From the NCBI GenBank assembly GCA_002729885.1, contig PBUB01000007.1:1-64000 (forward strand): DNA of 64,000 bases, written 5' to 3'. Positions 35,435 through 42,693 of the stretch are shown here, piece after piece; position 1 is the stretch's first letter; every line of letters starts with the position of its first letter. Position numbers and translations under genes: made by a program. Source of the DNA: Spirochaetaceae bacterium (GTDB lineage: Bacteria > Spirochaetota > Leptospiria > Leptospirales > Leptonemataceae). The notes beneath the pieces are model-generated. The model was not told where the DNA came from. It did not search any database and was given only the letters and a program-made list of their open reading frames with translations.

Positions 35435-38127
35435 GCGAACCCCATAGATTCGAGGTGCCCGTTCACACGGGCCTCCATTTCACTTGCGTCTTTTATTAAA
35501 TCCGGCAGAGGTAACTCATACCGTTCAGCCAAGTCGCGGATTCGATGAGTCAATCCCTGCCCAATGCGATCCATCTCGCGATGGATCAGCCGGTCCAGAG
35601 AGCCCATCCACTTGTCTTCCACCACGAGACTCTTCACCTCGGCCTCCGTGAGTTTCGGGTACTTTGCGTAGGCCAGCGCATCGAGCTCTGCCTCCGCCTC
35701 CTTCCTGGCTTTCTTGAGAACGGCCGTGCGTTCCAGCGCGTCCCGGTAGCGGCCCAGAATCCTGATGTCCTCCAAGTCACCATTCGCATCGCTGGCGGAT
35801 AGTCGCTCCTCGACAAGGGACTCCTGCTCCGAGACCGAGTTGACCAGGTCGGTCCGCAATGATTTCTCCTCGTCGTACGCTTCCAAGAACCGTTGGAGTG
35901 TCTCCGCTGCGCCTCCTTTGGCCGTCTTGAGCTGCTTCTTCACGCTACCTATGGGGACCTTGCCTTTGTCATTTGTGAGGTCCTGGAATGCGGGCTCTTC
36001 CGCCAGCTTTGCCAACTGTTCCTGAAAACGCTCAAGCCTTTGCTCATTGAGAGAGTACGCACGGTGTCCGTCCGGGTCACGGACCTGCCAGTAGGTTACG
36101 ACTGCCTCTTGATGCGCTCTCTTGAGATCGGCGCTTGTGCTCACATCGGCGAGAATACCTTCGTCGCCTCCGTGTTCCTCCTCCAGCTCGGTGACGGTAC
36201 TTTCCGCCGCTTGAAGGTCAGCTTCGATGGCGATGAGGGCGTCCGACTCCTTCTTGAAGAACCGAGCCACGACAAGCTCCTTCGGTATCAGGTCGCAGGC
36301 CCAGCCCTTGTCCTTCTCCTTGCCCTTCCTGTCGGTCTGGACAATGCGATACGTTTCCGCCTTCCACCCGTCCGCCGCAATGATGTAACAGTCGTCCTGC
36401 ATCGTCTCCGACCAGTAATCCATCAGATGCTGATAGACATCGTACTTGTCGATGAGCGGTACCTCGGCATAATGTCCGAGCAGGTCTTCGGAGAGCGTAG
36501 TGATAATCTCCTTGGGATGGGAACCCGACGCAAGCTTCTTGAGGCGCGTCGTAGAAGCCTTGCGCCATTCCTCGAAGTGGGCATTCATCTGTTCCACCAA
36601 TGCTACGAACTCGGGGTGCTCCAGAATGGCGCTCCTTACGACACTCTGGTCCACAGCCAGATCCACATAGCCGGAGCGGTTGGCTTTAAATAGAGTCTTG
36701 CGCAGGCCCGGACAGACCTCCCAGTATCGTCCGAGGTCATCCAGGTCCGCGACCGGAATCCCGCCCTTCAGATGCGCTTCGATGTCCTGTCGGTCCTCTG
36801 GCGCCTGCGTGTCGATGTAGCGCGGAAGATTGAGATTGTAGTCGTTCTCTTCAATCTCCTTAAAGGGAACCCGTCGCGAATACTTCGGCACTTCCTTACC
36901 GCTCACCCAGGTCGACACCATCCGGTGAATATCCTTGGAGCGGAGGCGGTTCTTGTTACCGTCTTTGAAGAAGCCTGCACTGGCATCGATCATGAATATG
37001 CTGCGTCGGGCGGCGGCTTCCTCTTTGTCCAAGATAACAATGCAGGCCGGAATGCCGGTGCCATAGAACAAGTTAGCAGGCAAACCGATAATGCCCTTGA
37101 TGTACCCCTTCCGGACCAAATTACGCCGGATGTCGGCTTCCACATTGCCCCGAAACAGCACACCATGCGGCAAGATACATGCCCCCTTTCCTTTGCTCTT
37201 GAGCGAGCGAACAATATGTAGTAGGAATGCGTAGTCTCCCTGTTTCGCTGGCGGTGTCCCATAGGGTTGAAATCGCTGGTGCGGATCATTCAGCGGATCA
37301 ATTCCGCTGCTCCATCGCTTGTCGCTAAAGGGGGGATTGGCAACCACGTAATCAAAGGTCTTCAGTTCTCCTTCATCGAGGAACTTTGGGTTTGAGATCG
37401 TATTTCCCTGTTCGATAACTGCCGTCGGATAATCGTGCAGAATCATATTCATTCGACCCAGGTTGGCAGTGGTGGCTTCACGCTCCTGGCCGTATAGGGT
37501 GATGGGCGTATTGGCTTCGTAGGCGAGCTTCAGAAGTAAGGAGCCTGATCCGCATGTGGGATCATAGACGGTGGTATCACTGCTGGTCTTTGCACTACCG
37601 ATTTCTAACACTTGCGCGATTACTCGGCTGACTTCCGACGGAGTGTAAAATTGGCCCTTAGACTTCCCGCTCTCCGTTGCAAAGTGCCGCATCAAGTATT
37701 CATAGGCATCGCCCAGAAGATCATCGTCGCCTGCGCGGTTGCCAGAGAAGTCAAGAGCTGGCCGTTCGAATACTGCAATAAGATTGCTAAGCCGTTCCAC
37801 CATTTCTTTGTCGCTACCCAGGCGATTCGGATCGTTGAAATCCGGCATGTCTGAGAGCTTATTGGCCTTCTGAAGCGGAGCTATGATTTGCTTATTAATC
37901 CGATCTCCGATATCGGATTTCCCCTTCAGGGCAACCATGTCCGCAAAGCTGGCACCCGCTGGGATTGTCAGCGGTGCATACTTCTTGCCAGCATATTTGT
38001 CGCTGATGTATTTGATGAATAGGATCACGAGGACATAGTCTTTGTATTGACTGGCGTCCATCCCGCCCCGTAGCTCATCACAGCTTGCCCAGAGAGAGGA
38101 GTATAGTTCCGATTTCTTTATAGCCAT
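35425..38127 (-). CDS. hsdM: Type I DNA methyltransferase HsdM with long C-terminal extension
   Basis: The N6-adenine methyltransferase subunit: YDPTCGSGSLLLKLA (AdoMet site, near 191) and NPPFSDKRW (catalytic, near 264), preceded by the helical HsdM N-terminal domain. At 900 residues it is far longer than the usual 500-550. The extra 350-400 residues (rich in Glu, Lys and Leu heptads, ending MEARVNGHLESMGFAWK) are predicted to be helical and coiled. No frameshift is seen, so this is probably a real fused domain. First gene of the hsdM-S-R-metallopeptidase operon. The ATG has no ribosome binding site. Confidence 0.95.
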   Translation of the reverse strand: MAIKKSELYSSLWASCDELRGGMDASQYKDYVLVILFIKYISDKYAGKKYAPLTIPAGASFADMVALKGKSDIGDRINKQIIAPLQKANKLSDMPDFNDPNRLGSDKEMVERLSNLIAVFERPALDFSGNRAGDDDLLGDAYEYLMRHFATESGKSKGQFYTPSEVSRVIAQVLEIGSAKTSSDTTVYDPTCGSGSLLLKLAYEANTPITLYGQEREATTANLGRMNMILHDYPTAVIEQGNTISNPKFLDEGELKTFDYVVANPPFSDKRWSSGIDPLNDPHQRFQPYGTPPAKQGDYAFLLHIVRSLKSKGKGACILPHGVLFRGNVEADIRRNLVRKGYIKGIIGLPANLFYGTGIPACIVILDKEEAAARRSIFMIDASAGFFKDGNKNRLRSKDIHRMVSTWVSGKEVPKYSRRVPFKEIEENDYNLNLPRYIDTQAPEDRQDIEAHLKGGIPVADLDDLGRYWEVCPGLRKTLFKANRSGYVDLAVDQSVVRSAILEHPEFVALVEQMNAHFEEWRKASTTRLKKLASGSHPKEIITTLSEDLLGHYAEVPLIDKYDVYQHLMDYWSETMQDDCYIIAADGWKAETYRIVQTDRKGKEKDKGWACDLIPKELVVARFFKKESDALIAIEADLQAAESTVTELEEEHGGDEGILADVSTSADLKRAHQEAVVTYWQVRDPDGHRAYSLNEQRLERFQEQLAKLAEEPAFQDLTNDKGKVPIGSVKKQLKTAKGGAAETLQRFLEAYDEEKSLRTDLVNSVSEQESLVEERLSASDANGDLEDIRILGRYRDALERTAVLKKARKEAEAELDALAYAKYPKLTEAEVKSLVVEDKWMGSLDRLIHREMDRIGQGLTHRIRDLAERYELPLPDLIKDASEMEARVNGHLESMGFAWK

Positions 38128-38302
38128 AATTGTAGTTGAATGAGGGCCGCTCTGGAGCCAGTATCCCTCAGCTTGATACAGATTCTTTATTGTCCCCCGA
38201 TGATTCCAGCAGATTTCCGGGCTGCTTCAGGTATGCCGGTAATTTATGGGTCCCTGACAGATATCTGGCCATAGGTAGGCGAATACAGATCAGCCCACAG
38301 GA

Positions 38303-38314
38303 GGGTGGGGGTGG
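38303..38314 (+). repeat. G-rich direct repeat, right copy
   Basis: GGGTGGGGGTGG, exact copy of 30387-30398. It lies about 20 bases past the tyrosine recombinase stop and about 175 bases upstream of the hsdM start. Confidence 0.5.
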
Positions 38315-38335
38315 GTTTATGCCGACCCGTTTCTT

Positions 38336-39109
38336 TCACGTCCTCCAGTCCAGGTGGTCGGAAGCATCGAAGTAGGTCGCGGTATAGAATCGTTCCAGTG
38401 TTCTCGTGGAAGTGTGCCCGCCTACCTTTCTGGCCGCCTCCGCTCCGACAAGGGAGAATAGTCTCTGGAGGGCGGTATGGCGGAAAGCATGTGGGTGGAG
38501 TTTACAAGTTCTCTCCCCGGTTTGAGTGTTTCGGCGGTCCCGTCCGGTGTGGATATTCAGTTCCTTCCCCCAGCGTTCAACGATCCTTTCGAGGGATCGG
38601 ACATCCAGAGGGCGGCGCATTCCCTTCCGGGCACGGTTTGGAAGGGTCAGGAAGAATTCCTCGGGCGAGAAATCCAACGTGGCATGGTATTCCCGGAGGG
38701 CAGCAAGGGCGGTATCCCCGGGGATGGCGGGAACGATCCGTCCCCCCTTTCGGCGGACAGGAAAGGCAGTCTTCCCATCTGGCAAGGTTACGGCATCGGA
38801 CAATCGCAGGGAAACGATTTCCCGTGCACGGAGCGCGGTCCGTGAAAGGATCAGATACAGGGCGCGGTCCCGGTGTTCTTTTTCGGTCTGAGGGTTCTGG
38901 AAGTGGTTTTCCAATTTCCGCATGTCGGCATCCGTGATTCCACGTCCCAGCATGATTCCTGGTCCGGGTCCTCCCGTCCTTCCTCCCCCGGTTTCCCTGG
39001 ACGGTTTCTTGCGGTGACGGAATTCATTGAGGTCGGTTATTTTCGTTTCGGGTCGCATGGTTTCAGTACATTGGTAGGGTCGTTTTTCGTCTGGAATTAA
39101 ACGACGCAT
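38336..39109 (-). CDS. Tyrosine recombinase (XerC/D-like integrase)
   Basis: A 257-residue tyrosine recombinase. Catalytic residues visible in order: Arg in ALRAREIVSL (near 88), HAFRH (near 211), GGHTS (near 231) and the nucleophile Tyr in ERFYT (near 241). The N-terminal core-binding domain is short and rich in Arg/Gly (GGGRTGGPGPG) rather than the usual 90-residue SAM-like fold, so DNA binding may differ from XerC/D. It follows the CHAT gene by nine bases on the same strand. It may move the adjacent restriction cassette; a bordering G-rich repeat exists, but this is unproven. Confidence 0.9.
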   Translation of the reverse strand: MRRLIPDEKRPYQCTETMRPETKITDLNEFRHRKKPSRETGGGRTGGPGPGIMLGRGITDADMRKLENHFQNPQTEKEHRDRALYLILSRTALRAREIVSLRLSDAVTLPDGKTAFPVRRKGGRIVPAIPGDTALAALREYHATLDFSPEEFFLTLPNRARKGMRRPLDVRSLERIVERWGKELNIHTGRDRRNTQTGERTCKLHPHAFRHTALQRLFSLVGAEAARKVGGHTSTRTLERFYTATYFDASDHLDWRT

Positions 39110-39117
39110 CGGGCATT

Positions 39118-39762
39118 CTAGGCAGTCTTCTCCGGTACAGTCAGGTCGAATCGAAGGTCATTCAGGCAATCCAGAGTCAATATGGGTTCTACAATAGCAT
39201 CCTTGTCATTATCAATCTTCAGGTATTCCAGTCCAAAGCACAGACGGCGATGGATCTCCTCCATGGTCCATTTGCGGGCGCGATGATAAAGGCATGTATA
39301 GAAGAGGGTTTCGATTGCAAACGCCTGAGCATCAGTAATCTCGCGCCCATAGCTCCAGAGGGATTCGATACGTGCAATACGTAGGAGATCCCGGGAGAGC
39401 ATGACATCCATTCCTCCTCCGCAAGCGGACATAAACAGAAAGCGCGTCCCCAGGTTCTTGAATAGATTCAGGTTTCTACGAATCGGCATTTCTTCCTTCC
39501 CGATCTTCAGCAGATATTCCCCGTCTTCGGTAAAGTCTCCATGGCAGACAATGTGCAATCCATCGAGTTCAGGTTCTTTGCGCGCATTCTCGATGGCATC
39601 CACGAATTCAGCGCAGGATTCAACGGGCACGGAATCGAATTCGGCGGGTAGATTGTTAAACATCTCCTGCATGAATTGCGATTGTGAGCGGTTCACGTCT
39701 CGTTTCGAGAGGGGGCATTCTAATAATCGAACGATGGGTTTCTTGGTTTTCCGGGTTGGCAT
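39118..39762 (-). CDS. CHAT-like caspase-family protease
   Basis: A 214-residue protein with a caspase-like His-Cys pair: LHIVCHGDF (His near 73) and FLFMSACGGG (Cys near 115), matching the CHAT pattern of a hydrophobic strand followed by HG and later SAC(G/S)G. CHAT peptidases act in bacterial defence and cell-death systems, usually cutting a partner once triggered. No adaptor such as a TPR protein is fused, and the substrate is unknown. I chose the ATG at 39762 because the promoter places transcription start there; in-frame ATG (39771) and TTG (39804) lie upstream. The tyrosine recombinase starts nine bases past its stop. Confidence 0.75.
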   Translation of the reverse strand: MPTRKTKKPIVRLLECPLSKRDVNRSQSQFMQEMFNNLPAEFDSVPVESCAEFVDAIENARKEPELDGLHIVCHGDFTEDGEYLLKIGKEEMPIRRNLNLFKNLGTRFLFMSACGGGMDVMLSRDLLRIARIESLWSYGREITDAQAFAIETLFYTCLYHRARKWTMEEIHRRLCFGLEYLKIDNDKDAIVEPILTLDCLNDLRFDLTVPEKTA

Positions 39763-39812
39763 CTGTTCCATTTTATGGAACGACAGAGAAGGAGTCAATC
39801 CCAATATGGGAT
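39763..39812 (-). promoter_or_regulatory. CHAT promoter with two palindromic operators
   Basis: On the minus strand TTGACT (39799-39794), 17 bases, TAAAAT, 7 bases, ATG (39762). ATCCCAATATGGGAT (39798-39812) is a palindrome that touches the -35 box, and GTTCCATTTTATGGAAC (39765-39781) is a perfect 7-bp inverted repeat covering the -10 box. The gene would be leaderless and doubly controlled. Confidence 0.65.
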
Positions 39813-39819
39813 TTTTCCT

Positions 39820-40053
39820 CTAAGGATAGGAGAAAGTAATCCTATAGGCAATATCCAGATTGCGGGCGATCTTAAACAAAGTCTCCGCATCCACGGAACG
39901 TTTCGCGTCTATTGCGATAGAGTATAGGTGTGTTTTAGATATCCCAAGCTCTTTCGCTTGAAGTGCATAGGACTTTTCCCCGGTTTCGCTCATTGAGCGT
40001 AGCCTTGCCCGAACTACACTCTTCAATCTCTCGTAATCGGTAATTGCTTTCAT
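39820..40053 (-). CDS. Small XRE-type helix-turn-helix regulator
   Basis: A 77-residue protein with a helix-turn-helix: YALQAKELGISKTHLYSIAI then SVDAETLFKIARNLDI. It begins inside the stop of the upstream membrane protein gene (ATGA overlap) and ends 8 bases from a palindrome on the CHAT promoter, so it is the most likely regulator of the cluster. Confidence 0.75.
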   Translation of the reverse strand: MKAITDYERLKSVVRARLRSMSETGEKSYALQAKELGISKTHLYSIAIDAKRSVDAETLFKIARNLDIAYRITFSYP

Positions 40054-41096
40054 GGAAGGTCGCTGGAATCCATTCCCCGGTCTTTCTGAATACGGTCAAT
40101 TGCTGCGTCAAGACTCTCCTGCAGTCTTCGCGTCAGCTGGTGAATGTTTCTCACTTGCACTGTGTTTGCCCATTCCTCAAACTCATTGGCAAAGATTCGC
40201 TCAGCGCCTGATGTCGGTCGCAGGTATCTTGCGTAGAGATCATAGACTGTAACTGCCATTAGACGCACAGCCGCGCCATGCTCGGGGGAATTTGGCCAGG
40301 GCTCATCCAAGATTTCATCCAGATTGGTACGAAGATCCCGTAACAGAAGCAACTGGAAGGCTCTTAAGTGCTCCTCTATCCGTGGATCAGAGGCCTCGGG
40401 GGACAGGAGACTGATGATATCTCCAGAGGTAACATTGAGCTCTTTGCCTGACCCATAGAAGTGCACTCGATAGCGGTCGAGTTCGTAGGCTACACCGTTC
40501 AACAACTTGTCGATGGGAATTCTAATCGAATTCTTACTCTCTAGATCGCTAATGTCCAAGACAGGGCGACCTTCTAGTCGCGGATGGCTTATTATGATTT
40601 GATTAACAGGCGGGACCTGGTTTCCGCTTTCAATCGGCAGTCTGGTCCGCATAGTAACTTCTCTTACTTCTTTCTGGCTTTCAGGCAAACGAAAGGGTAG
40701 ACTGGACCAATCCCCTATGGCTCCGATCCAAAGCATACCCATTGTACCTATCCCCCCGAATAAGATGTACCGAAGCCAATAGTCGGGCCAAGAGATCGGC
40801 CAACCATTCAGGTCCGTAGGGCGGTAATCACCATCGATTTGATAGGTAACCAGTTCTTTGCGCTCCATGAGAGGGCCTTGGTGCGGTTTCAATACCCACT
40901 GGATGGAAACCATTTCGCCCTTGATGGCCACCCTAACATCTGCTGCCAACTGCATCGGCTCAACGATGGCATTAGACACTATTTCCCGACCGATTTCGAC
41001 AGGGTCCGTCCGAACAACCTCAATCAAGCACCTCGGCATCAATGCCACCACCAAGACTAAACCGACGAGTCTCTGAATTCGACGTAGCGCGACCAT
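40050..41096 (-). CDS. Membrane protein of the CHAT cluster, unknown function
   Basis: A 348-residue protein. An N-terminal hydrophobic segment (LVGLVLVVALMPRC) could be a signal or anchor; a second strong segment (about 105-130, YILFGGIGTMGMLWIGAI) spans the membrane, so the N-terminal 100 residues are probably outside and the long C-terminal part is cytoplasmic. The C-terminus is helical (EEWANTVQVRNIHQLTRRLQ). I do not recognise the family. A leaderless-type promoter (TTGACT, 16 bases, TACTGT, 6 bases, ATG) and a palindrome precede it. Heads the three-gene operon with the XRE and CHAT genes. Confidence 0.6.
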   Translation of the reverse strand: MVALRRIQRLVGLVLVVALMPRCLIEVVRTDPVEIGREIVSNAIVEPMQLAADVRVAIKGEMVSIQWVLKPHQGPLMERKELVTYQIDGDYRPTDLNGWPISWPDYWLRYILFGGIGTMGMLWIGAIGDWSSLPFRLPESQKEVREVTMRTRLPIESGNQVPPVNQIIISHPRLEGRPVLDISDLESKNSIRIPIDKLLNGVAYELDRYRVHFYGSGKELNVTSGDIISLLSPEASDPRIEEHLRAFQLLLLRDLRTNLDEILDEPWPNSPEHGAAVRLMAVTVYDLYARYLRPTSGAERIFANEFEEWANTVQVRNIHQLTRRLQESLDAAIDRIQKDRGMDSSDLP

Positions 41097-41134
41097 AGCA
41101 CTACAGTACCCATCTGCAAAGAGCAGTCAATCCA

Positions 41135-41149
41135 ATCCCGTTATGGGAT
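41135..41149. promoter_or_regulatory. Palindromic operator, copy in divergent promoter
   Basis: ATCCCGTTATGGGAT differs from the CHAT-promoter copy (39798-39812) at only two positions, and has the same position just upstream of a TTGACT -35 box. It lies in the 81-bp gap between the divergent membrane protein gene (41096) and a second XRE gene (41178). Confidence 0.7.
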
Positions 41150-41177
41150 ATCTCGTAACAGGTTGTAGCATCATTGG

Positions 41178-41402
41178 GTGAAGATCAACCCCCTGCACGA
41201 CCCCGAATACAGGGTCTTCCTGCAAAAACTCAAACAGGCTCGTGAAGAATCAGGCCTCACACAGGTGCAGGTCGCCCAGAGGCTCGAACGGCACCAATCC
41301 TACGTCGCTAAATGTGAACAGGGGGAGCGCCGGGTGGATGTAATCGAATTGAAGCGATTTGCTGAACTCTATGACCGCTCTGTGGAGTGGTTCTTGCCTT
41401 GA
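41178..41402 (+). CDS. XRE-family helix-turn-helix protein
   Basis: A 74-residue Cro/CI-like protein: FLQKLKQAREESGLTQVQVA, then RLERHQSYVAKCEQGERRVD and a C-terminal helix. Starts with GTG, no obvious ribosome binding site. Divergent from the CHAT operon with a palindromic operator between, so it is a second candidate regulator. Its 3' end overlaps the convergent gene at 41369-41737 by 34 bases. Confidence 0.75.
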   Translation: MKINPLHDPEYRVFLQKLKQAREESGLTQVQVAQRLERHQSYVAKCEQGERRVDVIELKRFAELYDRSVEWFLP

Positions 41403-41737
41403 TTAGGGACGATCCCCATTTGCATTGCTTGGACCATAAGACGAAAGTCATACTGAATACCCGCCGGCCCGGCTATACACATAAGTGTAAGAACAGAGAC
41501 TCGTTCACCGCCATGCTTTCTCAGCCGGTGGATGACCGACTTAGAAGCCCTGTATTTGAGAGCCGCGCTCCTGACGGAAAGCGGATCGGAGCGTATGGCC
41601 GCGACGACCGCTTCGAGCAAGTCAGAGACCGCACTGACCACTGCAGCTTCATCAGTGATCTCGAGGAAGTCCCTCGGCTGGGCAACGGATTGATTGAGCA
41701 TAGCATCAAGTACGCATAAAAGGTTCAGTGTAGCCAT
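41369..41737 (-). CDS. Putative helix-turn-helix DNA-binding protein
   Basis: A 122-residue protein. The middle (SVRSAALKYRASKSVIHRLR, then GGERVSVLTLMCIA) resembles the small XRE-type helix-turn-helix of the CHAT operon. GAAAGG precedes the ATG. The ATG and its upstream region lie in a 12-bp perfect inverted repeat (41728-41773), which may control translation or autoregulation. Function unknown; overlaps a convergent gene. Confidence 0.5.
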   Translation of the reverse strand: MATLNLLCVLDAMLNQSVAQPRDFLEITDEAAVVSAVSDLLEAVVAAIRSDPLSVRSAALKYRASKSVIHRLRKHGGERVSVLTLMCIAGPAGIQYDFRLMVQAMQMGIVPNQGKNHSTERS

Positions 41738-41773
41738 CCTTTCGAGATTCGCCTGAAGATCGGATGGCTACAC
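41728..41773. repeat. Perfect 12-bp inverted repeat over a start codon
   Basis: GTGTAGCCATCC (41728-41739) and GGATGGCTACAC (41762-41773) are perfectly complementary with a 22-base spacer. The left arm covers the start codon (41735-41737) of the small DNA-binding protein gene. Confidence 0.65.
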
Positions 41774-41782
41774 CAGGCCCCT

Positions 41783-42253
41783 CTATCGCCGGCCGGACCG
41801 CTCATTCTCGATTCGCTCGGCAAGTTTGGCGAGGCTCCGAGCCTTCTCAGCAATCCTCCCTCTCTCAATACCGTCTGAATTCCGCTCAGTTATTTGTTGA
41901 AGCTGTCCAAACATTCGCTCGATGCGCCTTTCAATTAAAGGAGCCCAATCGGGCCTACCGCGCCCGAGTTTCATGGCTTCCTTGGGCTTCACTAGCATCA
42001 ATACTCCTTCAGGGTCTTCCAGGGCATTGCGGCATATTGCTCCCAGAATTCCAGCTTGCCTCATTCCAGTAAGGTCTGAAAGCTCTGTGAGCCGGCCGGC
42101 CAATTCAGGGTTGAGCCGAACTTCGAACTTGATTAGAGTTCTCGGGCTGGCTTCCTTGATTTGTTCCTTCGCATTCCCCTTCGGCGGTCCCTCCTCCGAG
42201 GTACGATAATCGGCGGGTAAACGCCTGATTCTTGACTTTGTTCTTTCATTCAT
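41783..42253 (-). CDS. Putative ribbon-helix-helix DNA-binding protein
   Basis: A 156-residue basic protein. Residues about 35-80 (TLIKFEVRLNPELAGRLTEL, then SDLTGMRQAGILGAICRNAL) fit a ribbon-helix-helix fold, followed by a long charged helix (about 105-150). AGGAG precedes the ATG. Such proteins act as repressors or as accessory factors that bind transfer or partition sites. A cluster of GC-rich inverted repeats lies just upstream, which could be its target. No relaxase is present. Confidence 0.55.
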   Translation of the reverse strand: MNERTKSRIRRLPADYRTSEEGPPKGNAKEQIKEASPRTLIKFEVRLNPELAGRLTELSDLTGMRQAGILGAICRNALEDPEGVLMLVKPKEAMKLGRGRPDWAPLIERRIERMFGQLQQITERNSDGIERGRIAEKARSLAKLAERIENERSGRR

Positions 42254-42301
42254 CGTCGTAACTCCTAATAATGGGTGCAGACCGACTCCTTTATGGGTTG
42301 A

Positions 42302-42608
42302 CTATCCGGTAGATCCAGGTCCGACCAATATGTGGTCCTTGCTCTGGCGGATAGAACTCCCCATGGAAGGTCCTCGGTGCTCGCTTCGCTGCGCGCCTCG
42401 GAGTGCGATGGGTAAACCATCGCACCTATTAAGTTGATTTGAATTAGCTAAGAGGTTGGATCGGGCTCCGGGGCTCGCTATCGCTCGCTCCTCGTAAGAC
42501 GAGGGGTCCCCGGCGCGGGACAGAGTCAAGCAACTCTGGGTAAAAAGCGAATGCAATAAGCTTTGCAATAACTTCAGCCATAGTTGATGCCGTAACAGGT
42601 AGAGCCCG
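42302..42608. other. Non-coding block with GC-rich inverted repeats
   Basis: No supported gene. Perfect hairpins: GTGCGATGG/CCATCGCAC (42403-42425, 5-base loop) and CCTCGT/ACGAGG (42490-42504). Purine/pyrimidine repeats (GCTCGCTTCGCTGCGCG and GCTCGCTATCGCTCGCTC) sit beside them. Probably a cis-acting site or structured RNA; a transfer or replication origin of the element is possible but unproven. Confidence 0.5.
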
Positions 42609-42691
42609 TTAGATTGCATTGGCCAGCTCCATTACTAGACTCTCTGCAAGTTCTCGGATATCCGTTCGAGTCTCGTACAACCGGGGGAGCA
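42609..42691 (-). pseudogene. Displaced 3' end of the serine recombinase gene
   Basis: On the minus strand, continuing the recombinase frame through the shared 11-bp core gives 23 further codons (starting LYETRTDIRELAES, ending in Ala-Ile) and a TAA at 42609. In the excised circle this would be joined to the integrase, restoring its natural C-terminus. Confidence 0.75.
42681..42691 (+). repeat. attR core, right end of element
   Basis: CCGGGGGAGCA, exact copy of the tRNA-Asn 3' end core at 25815-25825. GTTCGAGTC (42664-42672) matches the T-arm. The native downstream of tRNA-Asn begins at 42692. Confidence 0.85.
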
Positions 42692-42693
42692 AC

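Larger units (their letters stand above)
25824..42691. mobile_element. Integrative element in tRNA-Asn, about 16.9 kb
   Basis: Bounded by the tRNA-Asn 3' end on the left and an 11-bp copy of it on the right, with a large serine recombinase at the left edge. The displaced tRNA-proximal hairpin and terminator follow the right repeat (42694-42760). The recombinase reading frame, joined to the right end, continues for 23 codons into a stop, which is what an attP inside the integrase 3' end would look like. Cargo: XRE repressor, ImmA-cyclase pair, type I restriction system, tyrosine recombinase, CHAT protease cluster, small DNA-binding proteins. No conjugation gene is seen. Confidence 0.85.

Noticed and set aside
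35893..36693. A 266-codon plus-strand frame within hsdM
   Set aside because: It is antisense to the coiled-coil extension of HsdM, which is continuous and has good codon use.
38305..38937. A 210-codon plus-strand frame over the tyrosine recombinase
   Set aside because: Antisense to the catalytic domain; Arg/Gly-rich low-complexity product.
26000..42600. CRISPR array or cas genes inside the element
   Set aside because: No short repeats at regular 60-75 bp spacing were seen and none of the proteins resembles a Cas family.
42302..42619. A 105-codon minus-strand frame near the right end of the element
   Set aside because: Runs through the GC-rich hairpins with no ribosome binding site and no similarity to known proteins; the sequence is better explained as a cis-acting region and recombinase tail.
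25751..42691. Second complete tRNA at the right end
   Set aside because: Only the T-loop half and the acceptor end are present at 42664-42691; there is no D-arm or anticodon arm, so it is an att site, not a tRNA gene.
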